From: Bacteroides stercorirosoris
GTDB lineage: Bacteria > Bacteroidota > Bacteroidia > Bacteroidales > Bacteroidaceae
Assembly: GCF_900142015.1 (NCBI RefSeq)
Contig: NZ_FQZN01000013.1
Location: 90,057-154,056 of the forward strand
Direction of reading: 5' to 3'
Length of the DNA stretch: 64,000 nucleotides
Made by a program: the position numbers and the translations under genes. Numbering within the stretch: position 1 is the first letter of the stretch; the number at the start of each line of letters is the position of its first letter. Below, one piece after another: positions 43,715 to 53,584 of the stretch. The notes under the pieces were generated by a model. The model was not told where the DNA came from, did not search any database, and saw only the letters and a list, made by a program, of their open reading frames with translations.

Positions 43715-44068
43715 ATGGAAAAAGAAATGACACCGAATGAAAAAAGACCACAGCAAGACTGCGGAGGTATGTTTACCCAAGTGCAGGCGAGTGTGGAAAT
43801 ACTGTCGCCTGTCCCGGTAAGCGGCAAATGCAGTGAGAAGGACTATGAACGCCTGTTCATCCGCGACCCGGAAGTAAAGGCACGTGAGGGGAAGATGGCG
43901 TATGTGCGCCCGGAGTACCACGAGCGTATCATGCGTATCACCCGTGTAATCGGGCATGACCGGCTTACGCTGTCCGCTTACATCGACCATGTGCTGACGC
44001 ACCACTTCAACCAGTGCGAAGATGCGATAAAGAGCCTTTATGCCCGAAATTACAATTCAGTATTCTAA
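43715..44068 (+). CDS. traC: DUF3408 protein, TraC
   Basis: This is a 117-residue protein starting 2 bases after traB. It holds YERLFIRDPEVKAREGKMAYVRPEYHERIMRIT with VIGHDRLTLSAYIDHVL, the same DUF3408 fold as TraB. The likely role is DNA binding or mating regulation; function in transfer is not established. Confidence 0.75.
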   Translation: MEKEMTPNEKRPQQDCGGMFTQVQASVEILSPVPVSGKCSEKDYERLFIRDPEVKAREGKMAYVRPEYHERIMRITRVIGHDRLTLSAYIDHVLTHHFNQCEDAIKSLYARNYNSVF

Positions 44069-44084
44069 CCAAAAACGGAAGGAT

Positions 44085-44813
44085 ATGAATTACACAATCA
44101 GCATGACAGACATTCTGCTGGCGGTATCGGTCGGCTGCAACCTCTGGTTCCTGTTCCTGCTCCTTTACGAGCGCATCATGGACACGCGGATTGTCCGCTT
44201 CTTCAAGGGCATTGTCGGATTATGGCGGTCACTGGACGGGAATGAGGCTAAACGCATAGCGGCACACGAGGAAGTCCCTGCGGAAAAGGCGGACATCATC
44301 GGCAAGAGCCGTTTCAGGATGGCATCCACCCGGACAACCGCTGCCATACCGACGCAAGAAGCCGCCACTATTGAAAAAGGCATTGAGCTGTCGGAGGAAG
44401 AGGCTACTTTTGACGACGGAAAAACGGGAAACGCATCCCGCCCGGCACAAGTCCCGGAGGAAAAACTCGATGAGACCTTCACGAGCATACCGCCGGAGGA
44501 ACTGGGATACGGGGACGACGAACCGGAAGAGGACGCCTCGGACACGCCACGGGCTTCGGGCAGCAGCTTTGACGAGATTGACGACGCCTGCAAGACCGCC
44601 AAAAACCCGGACGCGACACAGGCGGAACGTGAAAAGGCGGCTAAGGTGTTCACCGACATGGAGGGCACGGAGTTGTACGAGAAAATGATGGAAGGCTCTT
44701 CGGAGATAGGCATCCGCATCAAGGGGCTTATCGAGATTCGGCTGAAGAAATCTGAAAAGGAGTTCGTCGTGCCGGACAACATCGAGGAGTTCGACATTCG
44801 CAACTATGTATGA
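44085..44813 (+). CDS. traD: Conjugal transfer protein TraD (DUF4122)
   Basis: This is a 242-residue protein with an N-terminal membrane helix (about residues 8-28, TDILLAVSVGCNLWFLFLLL) and a long acidic linker (about 85-165), then a helical C-terminus. The ATG at 44085 follows an A-rich leader. It belongs to the DUF4122 family seen only in Bacteroides ICEs. Role in the apparatus unknown. Confidence 0.8.
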   Translation: MNYTISMTDILLAVSVGCNLWFLFLLLYERIMDTRIVRFFKGIVGLWRSLDGNEAKRIAAHEEVPAEKADIIGKSRFRMASTRTTAAIPTQEAATIEKGIELSEEEATFDDGKTGNASRPAQVPEEKLDETFTSIPPEELGYGDDEPEEDASDTPRASGSSFDEIDDACKTAKNPDATQAEREKAAKVFTDMEGTELYEKMMEGSSEIGIRIKGLIEIRLKKSEKEFVVPDNIEEFDIRNYV

Positions 44814-44841
44814 CAACAATAAAAGAAATGAACATGAAAGA

Positions 44842-44934
44842 ATGACATCAACCCACGCGGCGAGGAAACGCAAGGCGCATCCCCATCCGCAACGGACACG
44901 CCCACGTCCGTGGAAACAAACGGGCATCCACTAA
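44842..44934 (+). CDS. Small basic reading frame between traD and traE
   Basis: An ATG opens a 30-codon frame rich in Arg, Lys, His and Pro, ending at 44934. It lies in a 201-bp gap that also contains the ACTAAAACCAAAGTAAAG version of the shared leader. There is no family match and the skewed composition may be a by-product of GC-rich DNA. Included as a doubtful small gene. Confidence 0.2.
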   Translation: MTSTHAARKRKAHPHPQRTRPRPWKQTGIH

Positions 44935-45014
44935 AACCAAAGTAAAGAAACAAAGTATCAACCGCCCGACAAAGGACCATCCACCCTTTTGACGGCAAAA
45001 AACAAGAACAGTTT

Positions 45015-45332
45015 ATGAACAAGAACATCTTGAAAAACAGAAAAGCAATCCTCTCCGCGGCACTTGTCATCGCCGCAACCGCCTCCGCTTTCGCGCAGGG
45101 AAACGGCATCGCGGGCATCAACGAAGCCACCTCTATGGTGAGTTCTTATTTCGACCCCGGAACTAAACTGATATACGCCATCGGTGCAGTCGTCGGGCTT
45201 ATCGGGGGCGTAAAAGTGTACGGCAAGTTTTCATCGGGCGACCCCGACACCAGCAAGACAGCCGCCTCGTGGTTCGGCGCGTGCATCTTCCTGATTGTTG
45301 CCGCCACCATCCTGCGCTCATTCTTCCTTTAA
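45015..45332 (+). CDS. traE: TraE (DUF4134), small inner-membrane mating protein
   Basis: This is a 105-residue protein. An N-terminal hydrophobic segment ends AFAQGNG (signal-like), then come two membrane helices (about residues 50-66 and 84-103). It is VirB2-like in size and place (DUF4134), followed by TraF and TraG, as VirB2-VirB3-VirB4. A pilin or pore role is inferred. Confidence 0.85.
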   Translation: MNKNILKNRKAILSAALVIAATASAFAQGNGIAGINEATSMVSSYFDPGTKLIYAIGAVVGLIGGVKVYGKFSSGDPDTSKTAASWFGACIFLIVAATILRSFFL

Positions 45333-45342
45333 TAAATAATGT

Positions 45343-45675
45343 ATGGCTGAATACCCAATCAACAAGGGTATCGGCCGTCCGGTAGAGTTCAAGGGCTTGA
45401 AGGCACAGTACCTCTTCATCTTCTGCGGAGGTCTGCTGGCTCTCTTCGTCCTGTTCGTCATCCTCTACATGGTCGGTATCGACCAGTGGATATGTATCGG
45501 CTTCGGCGCGGCATCGTCCTCCCTCCTTGTATGGCAGACCTTCGCGCTGAACGCCCGGTACGGTGAACACGGGCTGATGAAATTAGGAGCGGCACGGAGC
45601 CATCCCCGATACCTTATCAACCGGCGGCGGATAACCCGTCTGTTCAAACGACAACGAAAGGAAGAAAGACAATGA
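45343..45675 (+). CDS. traF: TraF (DUF4133), VirB3-like
   Basis: This is a 110-residue protein with two close hydrophobic segments (about 25-45 and 50-68) and a basic C-terminus (RRRITRLFKRQRKEER). Size and place before the ATPase suggest a VirB3-like partner. It overlaps traG by 4 bases (ATGA). Confidence 0.85.
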   Translation: MAEYPINKGIGRPVEFKGLKAQYLFIFCGGLLALFVLFVILYMVGIDQWICIGFGAASSSLLVWQTFALNARYGEHGLMKLGAARSHPRYLINRRRITRLFKRQRKEERQ

Positions 45676-48176
45676 GGAATACATCGAAAATGACAACACT
45701 GGAAAACAGGTTCCCACTTTTAGCGGTGGAGCATGGCTGCATCATCTCAAAGGACGCCGACATCACGGTGGCTTTCGAGGTGGAACTACCGGAACTTTAC
45801 ACCGTGACGGGTGCGGAGTACGAGGCGATACACAGTTGCTGGTGCAAGGCTATCAAGGTGCTGCCGGACTACTCCGTCGTCCACAAACAGGACTGGTTCA
45901 TCAAGGAACGCTACAAACCGGAGCTTCAGAAGGACGACATGAGCTTTTTAAGCCGCTCTTTCGAGCGTCACTTCAACGAGCGTCCGTACCTGAAACACAC
46001 CTGCTACCTCTACCTGACCAAGACAACAAAGGAGCGTAACCGGATGCAGAGCAATTTCAGCACGCTGTGCCGGGGACATATCATCCCGAAGGAGCTGGAC
46101 AGGGAAACCACGACCAAGTTCTTGGAAGCCTGCGAACAGTTCGAGCGCATCATGAACGACAGCGGGCTTGTCAGGCTGCGCCGCCTCTCCACCGATGAGA
46201 TTGTGGGTACTGAGGGAAAGACGGGACTTATTGAACGCTACTTCTCGCTCATGCCGGAAGGTGACACCACCTTGCAGGACATCGAGCTTTCGGCAAGGGA
46301 GATGCGCATCGGCGACAACCGCCTGTGTCTGCACACCCTCTCCGACGCGGAAGACCTGCCGGGCAAGGTGGCTACCGACACCCGTTACGAGAAGCTCTCC
46401 ACCGACCGGAGTGACTGCCGACTGTCATTCGCCTCCCCGGTGGGGCTTCTGCTCTCCTGCAACCATATCTACAACCAGTATGTGCTGATAGACAACAGTG
46501 AGGAAACCTTGCAGAAGTTCGAGAAGTCCGCCCGTAACATGCAGTCGCTATCTCGCTATTCAAGGAGCAACAGCATCAACCGCGAGTGGATAGACCAATA
46601 CCTGAACGAAGCCCATTCCTACGGACTGACCTCGGTACGGGCACACTTCAACGTCATGGCGTGGAGCGACGATGCGGAGGAACTGAAGCATATCAAGAAC
46701 GACGTGGGCAGCCAGTTGGCAAGCATGGAATGCGTGCCGCGCCACAACACCATCGACTGCCCGACACTCTACTGGGCGGCGATACCCGGCAATGCGGCGG
46801 ACTTCCCGGCGGAAGAGAGTTTCCACACCTTCATCGAACAGGCGGTGTGCCTGTTCACAGAGGAAACCAACTACCGCAGCTCGCTCTCGCCCTTCGGCAT
46901 CAAGATGGTGGACAGGCTCACGGGAAAACCGCTGCACCTTGACATCTCCGACCTGCCCATGAAGCGAGGTATCACGACCAACCGCAACAAGTTCGTGCTG
47001 GGTCCTTCGGGCAGCGGCAAGTCTTTCTTCATGAACCACCTCGTGCGCCAATATTATGAGCAAGGCGCACATGTGGTATTGGTGGACACGGGAAACTCCT
47101 ATCAGGGCTTGTGCGGCATGATCCGACGCAAGACAGGCGGAGCGGACGGTGTGTATTTCACCTACACGGAAGATAAGCCCATCAGCTTCAACCCGTTCTA
47201 CACCGACGATTACATCTTCGACGTGGAGAAGAAGGACAGCATCAAGACCCTGTTGCTGACGCTCTGGAAGTCGGAGGACGACAAGGTGACAAAGACGGAG
47301 AGCGGCGAGCTGGGCAGTGCCGTGAGTGCCTATATTGAGCGCATCCAATCCGACCGTAGCATCGTGCCGTCGTTCAACACCTTCTACGAGTATATGCGTG
47401 ACGACTACCGCAAGGAACTGGCACAGCGTGACATCAAGGTGGAGAAGTCCGACTTCAACATCGACAACATGCTCACCACCATGCGGCAGTATTACCGGGG
47501 CGGGCGTTACGATTTCCTGCTCAACTCCACGGAGAACATCGACCTGCTCGGCAAGCGGTTCATCGTCTTCGAGATAGATTCGATTAAAGAAAACCGCGAA
47601 CTGTTCCCCGTCGTGACCATCATCATCATGGAAGCCTTCATCAACAAGATGCGGCGGCTGAAAGGCGTGCGGAAACAGCTTATCGTGGAAGAGGCTTGGA
47701 AGGCCCTCTCATCGGCGAACATGGCTGAATATCTGCGCTATATGTATAAGACGGTCAGAAAATATTACGGCGAGGCAATCGTGGTGACGCAGGAGGTGGA
47801 CGACATTATCAGTTCTCCGGTGGTCAAAGAGAGCATTATCAACAACTCGGATTGTAAAATCCTGCTTGACCAAAGGAAATATATGAACAAGTTCGACCAG
47901 ATACAGGCGTTGCTCGGACTGACGGAAAAGGAGAAGTCGCAGATACTCTCCATCAACATGGCGAACAACCCTTCACGGCTCTACAAGGAGGTGTGGATAG
48001 GCTTGGGCGGCACGCAGTCGGCGGTCTATGCCACGGAGGTCAGCGCGGAAGAGTATCTGGCGTACACCACCGAGGAAACGGAAAAAGTGGAGGTTTACCG
48101 TCTGGCGGAGAAGCTGGGCGACGACATCGAAGCCGCCATCCGGCAGCTTGCCGAAAGGCGGAGAAACAAGGAATAA
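45672..48176 (+). CDS. traG: Conjugation ATPase TraG (VirB4 type)
   Basis: This is an 834-residue VirB4-family ATPase. The N-terminal half (about 1-420) is the VirB4 domain; Walker A GPSGSGKSFFMN is near residues 448-459 and Walker B KQLIVEEAWKAL near 665-676, followed by the QEVDD motif near 702. It powers assembly of the mating channel. No gap or unusual residue is seen. Confidence 0.92.
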   Translation: MRNTSKMTTLENRFPLLAVEHGCIISKDADITVAFEVELPELYTVTGAEYEAIHSCWCKAIKVLPDYSVVHKQDWFIKERYKPELQKDDMSFLSRSFERHFNERPYLKHTCYLYLTKTTKERNRMQSNFSTLCRGHIIPKELDRETTTKFLEACEQFERIMNDSGLVRLRRLSTDEIVGTEGKTGLIERYFSLMPEGDTTLQDIELSAREMRIGDNRLCLHTLSDAEDLPGKVATDTRYEKLSTDRSDCRLSFASPVGLLLSCNHIYNQYVLIDNSEETLQKFEKSARNMQSLSRYSRSNSINREWIDQYLNEAHSYGLTSVRAHFNVMAWSDDAEELKHIKNDVGSQLASMECVPRHNTIDCPTLYWAAIPGNAADFPAEESFHTFIEQAVCLFTEETNYRSSLSPFGIKMVDRLTGKPLHLDISDLPMKRGITTNRNKFVLGPSGSGKSFFMNHLVRQYYEQGAHVVLVDTGNSYQGLCGMIRRKTGGADGVYFTYTEDKPISFNPFYTDDYIFDVEKKDSIKTLLLTLWKSEDDKVTKTESGELGSAVSAYIERIQSDRSIVPSFNTFYEYMRDDYRKELAQRDIKVEKSDFNIDNMLTTMRQYYRGGRYDFLLNSTENIDLLGKRFIVFEIDSIKENRELFPVVTIIIMEAFINKMRRLKGVRKQLIVEEAWKALSSANMAEYLRYMYKTVRKYYGEAIVVTQEVDDIISSPVVKESIINNSDCKILLDQRKYMNKFDQIQALLGLTEKEKSQILSINMANNPSRLYKEVWIGLGGTQSAVYATEVSAEEYLAYTTEETEKVEVYRLAEKLGDDIEAAIRQLAERRRNKE

Positions 48177-48216
48177 CTAAAAAACAGAATGTATCAACCA
48201 AAAAAGAAAAACGCGT

Positions 48217-48597
48217 ATGAATTTACCAAAAGTGAAAATGCTGCAAGTCAGCAAGTGCCTTATCGGATTGGCGGTCATGATGCTGCAATCCTGCGACGTG
48301 GCCGACAACCGCCGCGACATGCTGTGCGGGAACTGGGAGAGCGTGGAGGGAAAACCTGACGTGCTTATCTACAAGGAGGGCGAAGCCTACAAAGTGACGG
48401 TGTTCCGTCGTAGCGGTCTGCGCCGCAAGCTCAAGCCGGAAACCTATCTCTTGCAGGAGGAGAACGGCAACCTGTTCATGAACACCGGCTTCCGCATCGA
48501 CGTGTCCTACAACGAGGCCACGGATGTGCTGACTTTCTCGCCAAACGGGGACTATGTGCGGGTGAAGCCGCAGCCGGGACATCCGACCGAAGAATAA
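48217..48597 (+). CDS. traH: TraH, DUF3876 lipoprotein
   Basis: This is a 126-residue protein. An N-terminal signal ends LMMLQSC at about residues 20-26, a lipoprotein lipobox. The rest is a DUF3876 beta-rich domain with a paired charged pattern (GNWESVEGKPDVLIYKEG). It is probably an outer-membrane-associated component. Name from its place between traG and traI in the CTnDOT order. Confidence 0.75.
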   Translation: MNLPKVKMLQVSKCLIGLAVMMLQSCDVADNRRDMLCGNWESVEGKPDVLIYKEGEAYKVTVFRRSGLRRKLKPETYLLQEENGNLFMNTGFRIDVSYNEATDVLTFSPNGDYVRVKPQPGHPTEE

Positions 48598-48620
48598 CAA
48601 CCACTAAAATCCAAAGTAAC

Positions 48621-49250
48621 ATGAGAACAAGAATAACAATGATTATCTGCCTGTGCCTGCTTTTCGCGGGCAGGGCAAGCGCACAGTGGGTCGTAAGCGA
48701 TCCGGGCAATCTAGCGCAGGGCATCATCAATGCCTCCAAAAACATCATCCATACCTCCAAGACCGCCACGAACATGGTGAGCAACTTTCAGGAGACGGTG
48801 AAAATCTATCAGCAGGGCAAGAAGTATTACGATGCCCTCAAATCGGTGAACAATCTGGTCAAGGACGCCCGCAAGGTGCAGCAGACCATCCTGATGGTGG
48901 GCGACATCACAGACATCTATGTGAACAGTTTCCAACGGATGCTCCGTGACGGGAATTTCAGACCCGAAGAGCTTTCCGCAATCGCTTTCGGCTACACGAA
49001 ACTGCTGGAGGAAAGCAACGAAGTGTTGACGGAACTCAGGAACGTGGTGAACATCACCACGCTCTCCATGACCGACAAGGAGCGCATGGACGTGGTGGAA
49101 CGCTGCCACTCGAAGATGAAGCGTTACCGCAACCTCGTGAGCTACTACACGAACAAGAACATCTCCGTGAGTTACCTGCGTGCGAAAAAGAAGAACGACC
49201 TCGACCGCATCATGGGGCTGTACGGGAACATGAACGAAAGATACTGGTAG
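48621..49250 (+). CDS. traI: TraI (DUF4141), VirB5-like
   Basis: This is a 209-residue protein with a signal peptide (LCLLFAGRASAQWVV, cleavage near residue 19) and a long helical body, the architecture of periplasmic VirB5-like adhesins. The start at 48621 follows ACTAAAATCCAAAGTAAC, the shared leader. Confidence 0.85.
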   Translation: MRTRITMIICLCLLFAGRASAQWVVSDPGNLAQGIINASKNIIHTSKTATNMVSNFQETVKIYQQGKKYYDALKSVNNLVKDARKVQQTILMVGDITDIYVNSFQRMLRDGNFRPEELSAIAFGYTKLLEESNEVLTELRNVVNITTLSMTDKERMDVVERCHSKMKRYRNLVSYYTNKNISVSYLRAKKKNDLDRIMGLYGNMNERYW

Positions 49251-49253
49251 CCT

Positions 49254-50258
49254 ATGAAGTTCGACAACCTTCATCAGATTTTACGTTCACTTTATGAGCA
49301 GATGATGCCGCTGTGTGGGGACATGGCTGGTGTGGCGAAAGGCATCGCCGGGCTGGGTGCGCTGTTCTACGTCGCCTACCGGGTATGGCAGTCGCTGGCG
49401 AGAGCTGAACCGATAGACGTATTCCCGATGCTCCGTCCTTTTGCCATCGGTCTGTGCATCATGTTCTTCCCGACTGTGGTGCTGGGCACGATAAACAGCA
49501 TCCTCTCACCCGTCGTACAGGGCACGGCAAAGATGCTGGAGGCGGAAACGCTGGACATGAACCGATACCGGGAGCAGAAGGACAAACTGGAATACGAGGC
49601 GATGGTACGCAACCCCGAAACCGCCTACCTCGTGTCCAACGAGGAATTTGACAAGCAACTGGAGGAACTCGGCTGGTCGCCCTCCGACATGGTGACGATG
49701 GCGGGAATGTATATCGACCGGGGAATGTACAACATGAAGAAGAGCATCCGCGACTTCTTCCGCGAGATACTCGAACTGCTGTTCCAAGCCGCCGCCCTCG
49801 TGATAGACACCGTCCGCACCTTCTTTCTCGTGGTGCTGGCGATTCTCGGTCCGATAGCCTTCGCCCTGTCGGTATGGGACGGTTTCCAAAACACGCTCAC
49901 GCAGTGGATATGCCGCTATATACAGGTCTATCTGTGGCTACCGGTATCGGACATGTTCAGCACCATACTGGCGAAGATACAGGTTCTGATGCTGCAAAAC
50001 GACATCGAGCGGATGCAGGCAGACCCGAACTTCTCGCTGGATTCGAGCGACGGGGTGTATATCGTATTCCTCTGCATCGGCATCATCGGCTACTTTACCA
50101 TTCCCACCGTTGCGGGCTGGATTATCCAAGCCGGAGGCATGGGCGGTTACGGTCGCAACGTGAACCAGATGGCGGGACGAGCCGGAAGCATGGCGGGCAG
50201 CGTGGCGGGTGCAGCCGCAGGAAACGCAGTCGGACGTGTCGGCAAATTGCTGAAATAA
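49254..50258 (+). CDS. traJ: TraJ, multi-pass inner-membrane VirB6-like protein
   Basis: This is a 334-residue protein with hydrophobic stretches at about 24-45, 60-84, 175-210, 225-250 and 262-290, and a Gly/Ala-rich tail. Position and topology match the VirB6 role in the channel. It starts 3 bases after traI. Confidence 0.87.
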   Translation: MKFDNLHQILRSLYEQMMPLCGDMAGVAKGIAGLGALFYVAYRVWQSLARAEPIDVFPMLRPFAIGLCIMFFPTVVLGTINSILSPVVQGTAKMLEAETLDMNRYREQKDKLEYEAMVRNPETAYLVSNEEFDKQLEELGWSPSDMVTMAGMYIDRGMYNMKKSIRDFFREILELLFQAAALVIDTVRTFFLVVLAILGPIAFALSVWDGFQNTLTQWICRYIQVYLWLPVSDMFSTILAKIQVLMLQNDIERMQADPNFSLDSSDGVYIVFLCIGIIGYFTIPTVAGWIIQAGGMGGYGRNVNQMAGRAGSMAGSVAGAAAGNAVGRVGKLLK

Positions 50259-50289
50259 TCAATGTGCAATCATAAATTGGAAAATATAA

Positions 50290-50913
50290 ATGGAATTCAA
50301 ATCACTTAGAAACATCGAATCGTCGTTCAGGCAGATACGCCTGTTCGGTATCGTCTTCCTCTCGCTGTGCGCCGTGGTGACGGTGTGGAGCGTGTGGAAC
50401 TCCTACCGTTTCGCAGAGAAGCAACGGGAGAAAATCTATGTGCTGGACAACGGCAAGAGCCTGATGCTCGCCTTGTCTCAGGATTTGTCGCAGAACCGCC
50501 CGGCGGAGGCACGGGAACATGTGCGCCGTTTCCACGAGATGTTCTTCACGCTATCACCTGAAAAAAGCGCGATTGAACACAACGTGAAACGTGCCTTGCT
50601 GCTGGCGGACAAGAGCGTGTACCACTATTATTCGGACTTCGCGGAGAAGGGGTACTACAACCGCATCATCGCCGGGAACATCAACCAAGTGCTGAAGGTG
50701 GACAGCGTGGTGTGCGACTTCAACGCCTATCCCTACCGTGCCGTGACCTACGCCACACAGAAAATCATCCGGCAGAGCAACGTCACCGAGCGCAGCCTCG
50801 TGACCACCTGCCGCCTGCTGAACGCATCGCGGTCGGATGACAACCCGAACGGTTTTACCATCGAGGGTTTCACCATCATTGAGAACAAGGATTTACAGAC
50901 TATCAAACGGTAA
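50290..50913 (+). CDS. traK: TraK, VirB8-like
   Basis: This is a 207-residue protein with one N-terminal membrane helix (about 18-38) and a periplasmic domain, the layout of VirB8 proteins. The sequence contains KVDSVVCDFNAYPYRAVTYA, conserved in Bacteroides TraK. Confidence 0.87.
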   Translation: MEFKSLRNIESSFRQIRLFGIVFLSLCAVVTVWSVWNSYRFAEKQREKIYVLDNGKSLMLALSQDLSQNRPAEAREHVRRFHEMFFTLSPEKSAIEHNVKRALLLADKSVYHYYSDFAEKGYYNRIIAGNINQVLKVDSVVCDFNAYPYRAVTYATQKIIRQSNVTERSLVTTCRLLNASRSDDNPNGFTIEGFTIIENKDLQTIKR

Positions 50914-50919
50914 CAGGAC

Positions 50920-51228
50920 ATGAAAAGTATCAGAAAATCAATGTGGGGCATGTATTGGAAACTCCACGACAAACGGAAACGCTTGGCGGCAAGTCTCAAA
51001 GGGTATCTGGACGGCTTGCCGCCGGAAACACGCCGCCGCATCGTGCTGGGGATGTTCGCCGCCTTCGCGGTGCTTGCCCTTTACACCTTCGGCAGAGCCG
51101 TCTATGACATCGGCAGGAACGACGGCTCACATATGGAAACGGGACACGCCGGACGGGTGGAACTGCCGACCCCGGCGGAAACAGGCAATCACTTAACACC
51201 TTATTTATATGGAACAGACAAAGAATGA
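50920..51228 (+). CDS. traL: TraL (DUF3989)
   Basis: This is a 102-residue protein with one membrane helix (about 44-65) and a basic N-terminus. It overlaps traM by 20 bases. No homologue outside Bacteroidetes is recalled. It is probably a small channel component. Confidence 0.82.
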   Translation: MKSIRKSMWGMYWKLHDKRKRLAASLKGYLDGLPPETRRRIVLGMFAAFAVLALYTFGRAVYDIGRNDGSHMETGHAGRVELPTPAETGNHLTPYLYGTDKE

Positions 51229-52561
51229 ACCGACGAAAGAGAACAAAGCTGCTCCCGAAACGGGGAAACCGAAAAAGGAGCGCGAACCGCTGACAGAGGC
51301 GCAACGGCTGAAACGGCAGAAGATGATCGTGCTGCCCGCTATGGTGTTGGTGTTCATCGGGGCGATGTGGCTGATATTCGCCCCGTCCTCCGGCAAGGAG
51401 CAACCGCCGGGAACGGACGGATACAACACCGAGATGCCCGACGCTGACAAGGCGAACCGGCAGATTATCGGCGACAAGCTGAAAGCCTACGAGCATGGGG
51501 AGATGGAAGAGCGTCAGGAGAGCCGCAACCGTGCCATCGGGCAGCTGGGCGACATGTTCGACCGCGAGATAGCGGGAACGGAGAACGGAGTGGACTTCGA
51601 CCTCGCCAATCCGGGCGGCAAGGAAGAAAGGGCAAAGCCAGCCACGCCGCAGACCATCCAGTCCTCCGCAGCCGCCTACCGTGACCTGAACGCCACGCTC
51701 GGAAACTTCTACGACCAGCCGAAAAACGACAATGCGGAGATGGACGAATTGTTGGAGCGCATCGCATCGCTGGAGTCGGAACTGGAAAGCGAGAGGGGCA
51801 AGGCTTCCTCTATGGACGAGCAGGTGGCTCTTATGGAGAAGTCCTACGAGCTGGCGGCAAAGTACATGGGCGGTCAGAACGGAGGACAGCCATCGGCGGA
51901 ACAGAGGGCAGAGCCAACTACCGTGCAGAAAGGGAAGAAGAACAAGGCAATGCCTATCAGACAGGTGGAGCATCAAGTAGTTTCTTCACTCTCACAGCCT
52001 ATGAGTAACGCGGAGTTTGTCGCCGCCTTATCGCAGGAACGCAACCGGGGTTTCAACACGGCTGTCGGCACGGCGGAGGTATTGGACAGGAACACCATAC
52101 CGGCGTGCGTGCATGGGGCGCAGAGCGTGACGGACGGGCAGACGGTAAGGCTGCGCCTGCTGGAGCCTATGGCGGTGGCAGGCAGGACAATACCCCGGGG
52201 TGCGGTGGTGGTCGGCACGGGCAAGATACAGGGTGAGCGGCTCGACATCGAGATTACCTCGCTGGAATACGACGGCACGATTATCCCCGTGGAGCTTGCG
52301 GTCTATGACACGGACGGACAGCCCGGCATCTTCATCCCGAACTCGATGGAGATGAACGCCGTCCGGGAGGTCGCCGCCAACATGGGCGGCTCGCTGGGAA
52401 GCAGCATCAACATCTCCACCAATGCCGGGGCGCAGCTCGCCTCCGACTTGGGCAAGGGGCTGATACAAGGCACGAGCCAGTACATCGCCAAAAAGATGCG
52501 AACCGTCAAGGTGCATCTGAAAGCCGGGTACAGGGTCATGCTTTACCAAGAAAAATATTGA
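51209..52561 (+). CDS. traM: TraM, VirB10-like
   Basis: This is a 450-residue protein. A membrane helix lies near residues 44-62, a charged coiled-coil linker at about 170-210, and the C-terminal part (GVDGVVVGTGKI-like and TRSVRL-like strands) resembles VirB10/TrbI, with an AANMGGSLGSSINIST stretch near 390-405. It bridges inner and outer membranes. Confidence 0.87.
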   Translation: MEQTKNEPTKENKAAPETGKPKKEREPLTEAQRLKRQKMIVLPAMVLVFIGAMWLIFAPSSGKEQPPGTDGYNTEMPDADKANRQIIGDKLKAYEHGEMEERQESRNRAIGQLGDMFDREIAGTENGVDFDLANPGGKEERAKPATPQTIQSSAAAYRDLNATLGNFYDQPKNDNAEMDELLERIASLESELESERGKASSMDEQVALMEKSYELAAKYMGGQNGGQPSAEQRAEPTTVQKGKKNKAMPIRQVEHQVVSSLSQPMSNAEFVAALSQERNRGFNTAVGTAEVLDRNTIPACVHGAQSVTDGQTVRLRLLEPMAVAGRTIPRGAVVVGTGKIQGERLDIEITSLEYDGTIIPVELAVYDTDGQPGIFIPNSMEMNAVREVAANMGGSLGSSINISTNAGAQLASDLGKGLIQGTSQYIAKKMRTVKVHLKAGYRVMLYQEKY

Positions 52562-52595
52562 AAACAATAAAAATTACCACTAAAATCCAAAAGTA

Positions 52596-53582
52596 ATGAG
52601 AAAAGTAATCATCATGTTTGCCCTCGCTATGGGCATCATAACTGCCAACGCGCAGGAGAATGTAACCGTTGAAACGACCAACGGAAGTGAACAACCGACC
52701 TTGACGAAGGAGGTCTATCCGCAGAAGGAGGCGGACGGCGACCTATATCACGGGCTGTCACGCAAGCTGACCTTCGACCGCATGATACCGCCGCACGGTC
52801 TGGAAGTGACCTACGACAAGACCGTCCACGTCATTTTTCCGGCGGAGGTGCGCTATGTCGATTTAGGCTCGCCCGACCTGATTGCCGGGAAAGCCGACGG
52901 AGCGGAGAACATCATCCGTGTGAAGGCTACCGTAAGGAATTTTCCCAACGAAACGAATATGTCCGTCATCACGGAGGACGGCAGTTTCTACACCTTCAAC
53001 GTGAAGTACGCCGCCGAACCGCTGTTGCTCAACGTGGAGATGTGCGACTTCATCCATGACGGCAGCACGGTGAACCGCCCGAACAACGCGCAGGAAATCT
53101 ATCTGAAAGAGCTGGGCAGCGAAAGCCCGATGCTGGTGCGCCTTATCATGAAGTCCATCCACAAACAGAACAAGCGCGAGGTGAAGCATATCGGCTGCAA
53201 GCGTTTCGGCATCCAATACCTGTTGAAAGGCATCTACACGCACAACGGCTTGCTTTATTTCCACACGGAGATAAAGAACCAGAGCAACGTGCCTTTCGAT
53301 GTGGACTACATCACTTGGAAAATCGTGGACAAGAAGGTTGCGAAGCGTACTGCCGTGCAGGAGCAGATTATTCTGCCGCTCCGCGCGCAGAACTACGCCA
53401 CCCTCGTGCCGGGCAAAAAGAGCGAGCGCACGGTCTTCACGATGGCGAAGTTCACCATCCCCGATGACAAGTGCCTCGTGGTGGAATTGAACGAGAAGAA
53501 CGGCGGCCGTCACCAGTCCTTCGTGATTGAGAACGAGGATTTGGTACGCGCGGGTACCATCAACGAACTTCAAGTACGCTGA
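52596..53582 (+). CDS. traN: TraN (DUF4138), VirB9-like
   Basis: This is a 328-residue exported protein with a signal peptide (MFALAMGIITANAQENV, cleavage near residue 20). The rest is a beta-rich DUF4138 domain, the outer-membrane core partner of TraM in Bacteroides ICEs. The leader TAAAATCCAAAAGTAATG precedes it. Confidence 0.88.
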   Translation: MRKVIIMFALAMGIITANAQENVTVETTNGSEQPTLTKEVYPQKEADGDLYHGLSRKLTFDRMIPPHGLEVTYDKTVHVIFPAEVRYVDLGSPDLIAGKADGAENIIRVKATVRNFPNETNMSVITEDGSFYTFNVKYAAEPLLLNVEMCDFIHDGSTVNRPNNAQEIYLKELGSESPMLVRLIMKSIHKQNKREVKHIGCKRFGIQYLLKGIYTHNGLLYFHTEIKNQSNVPFDVDYITWKIVDKKVAKRTAVQEQIILPLRAQNYATLVPGKKSERTVFTMAKFTIPDDKCLVVELNEKNGGRHQSFVIENEDLVRAGTINELQVR

Positions 53583-53584
53583 CC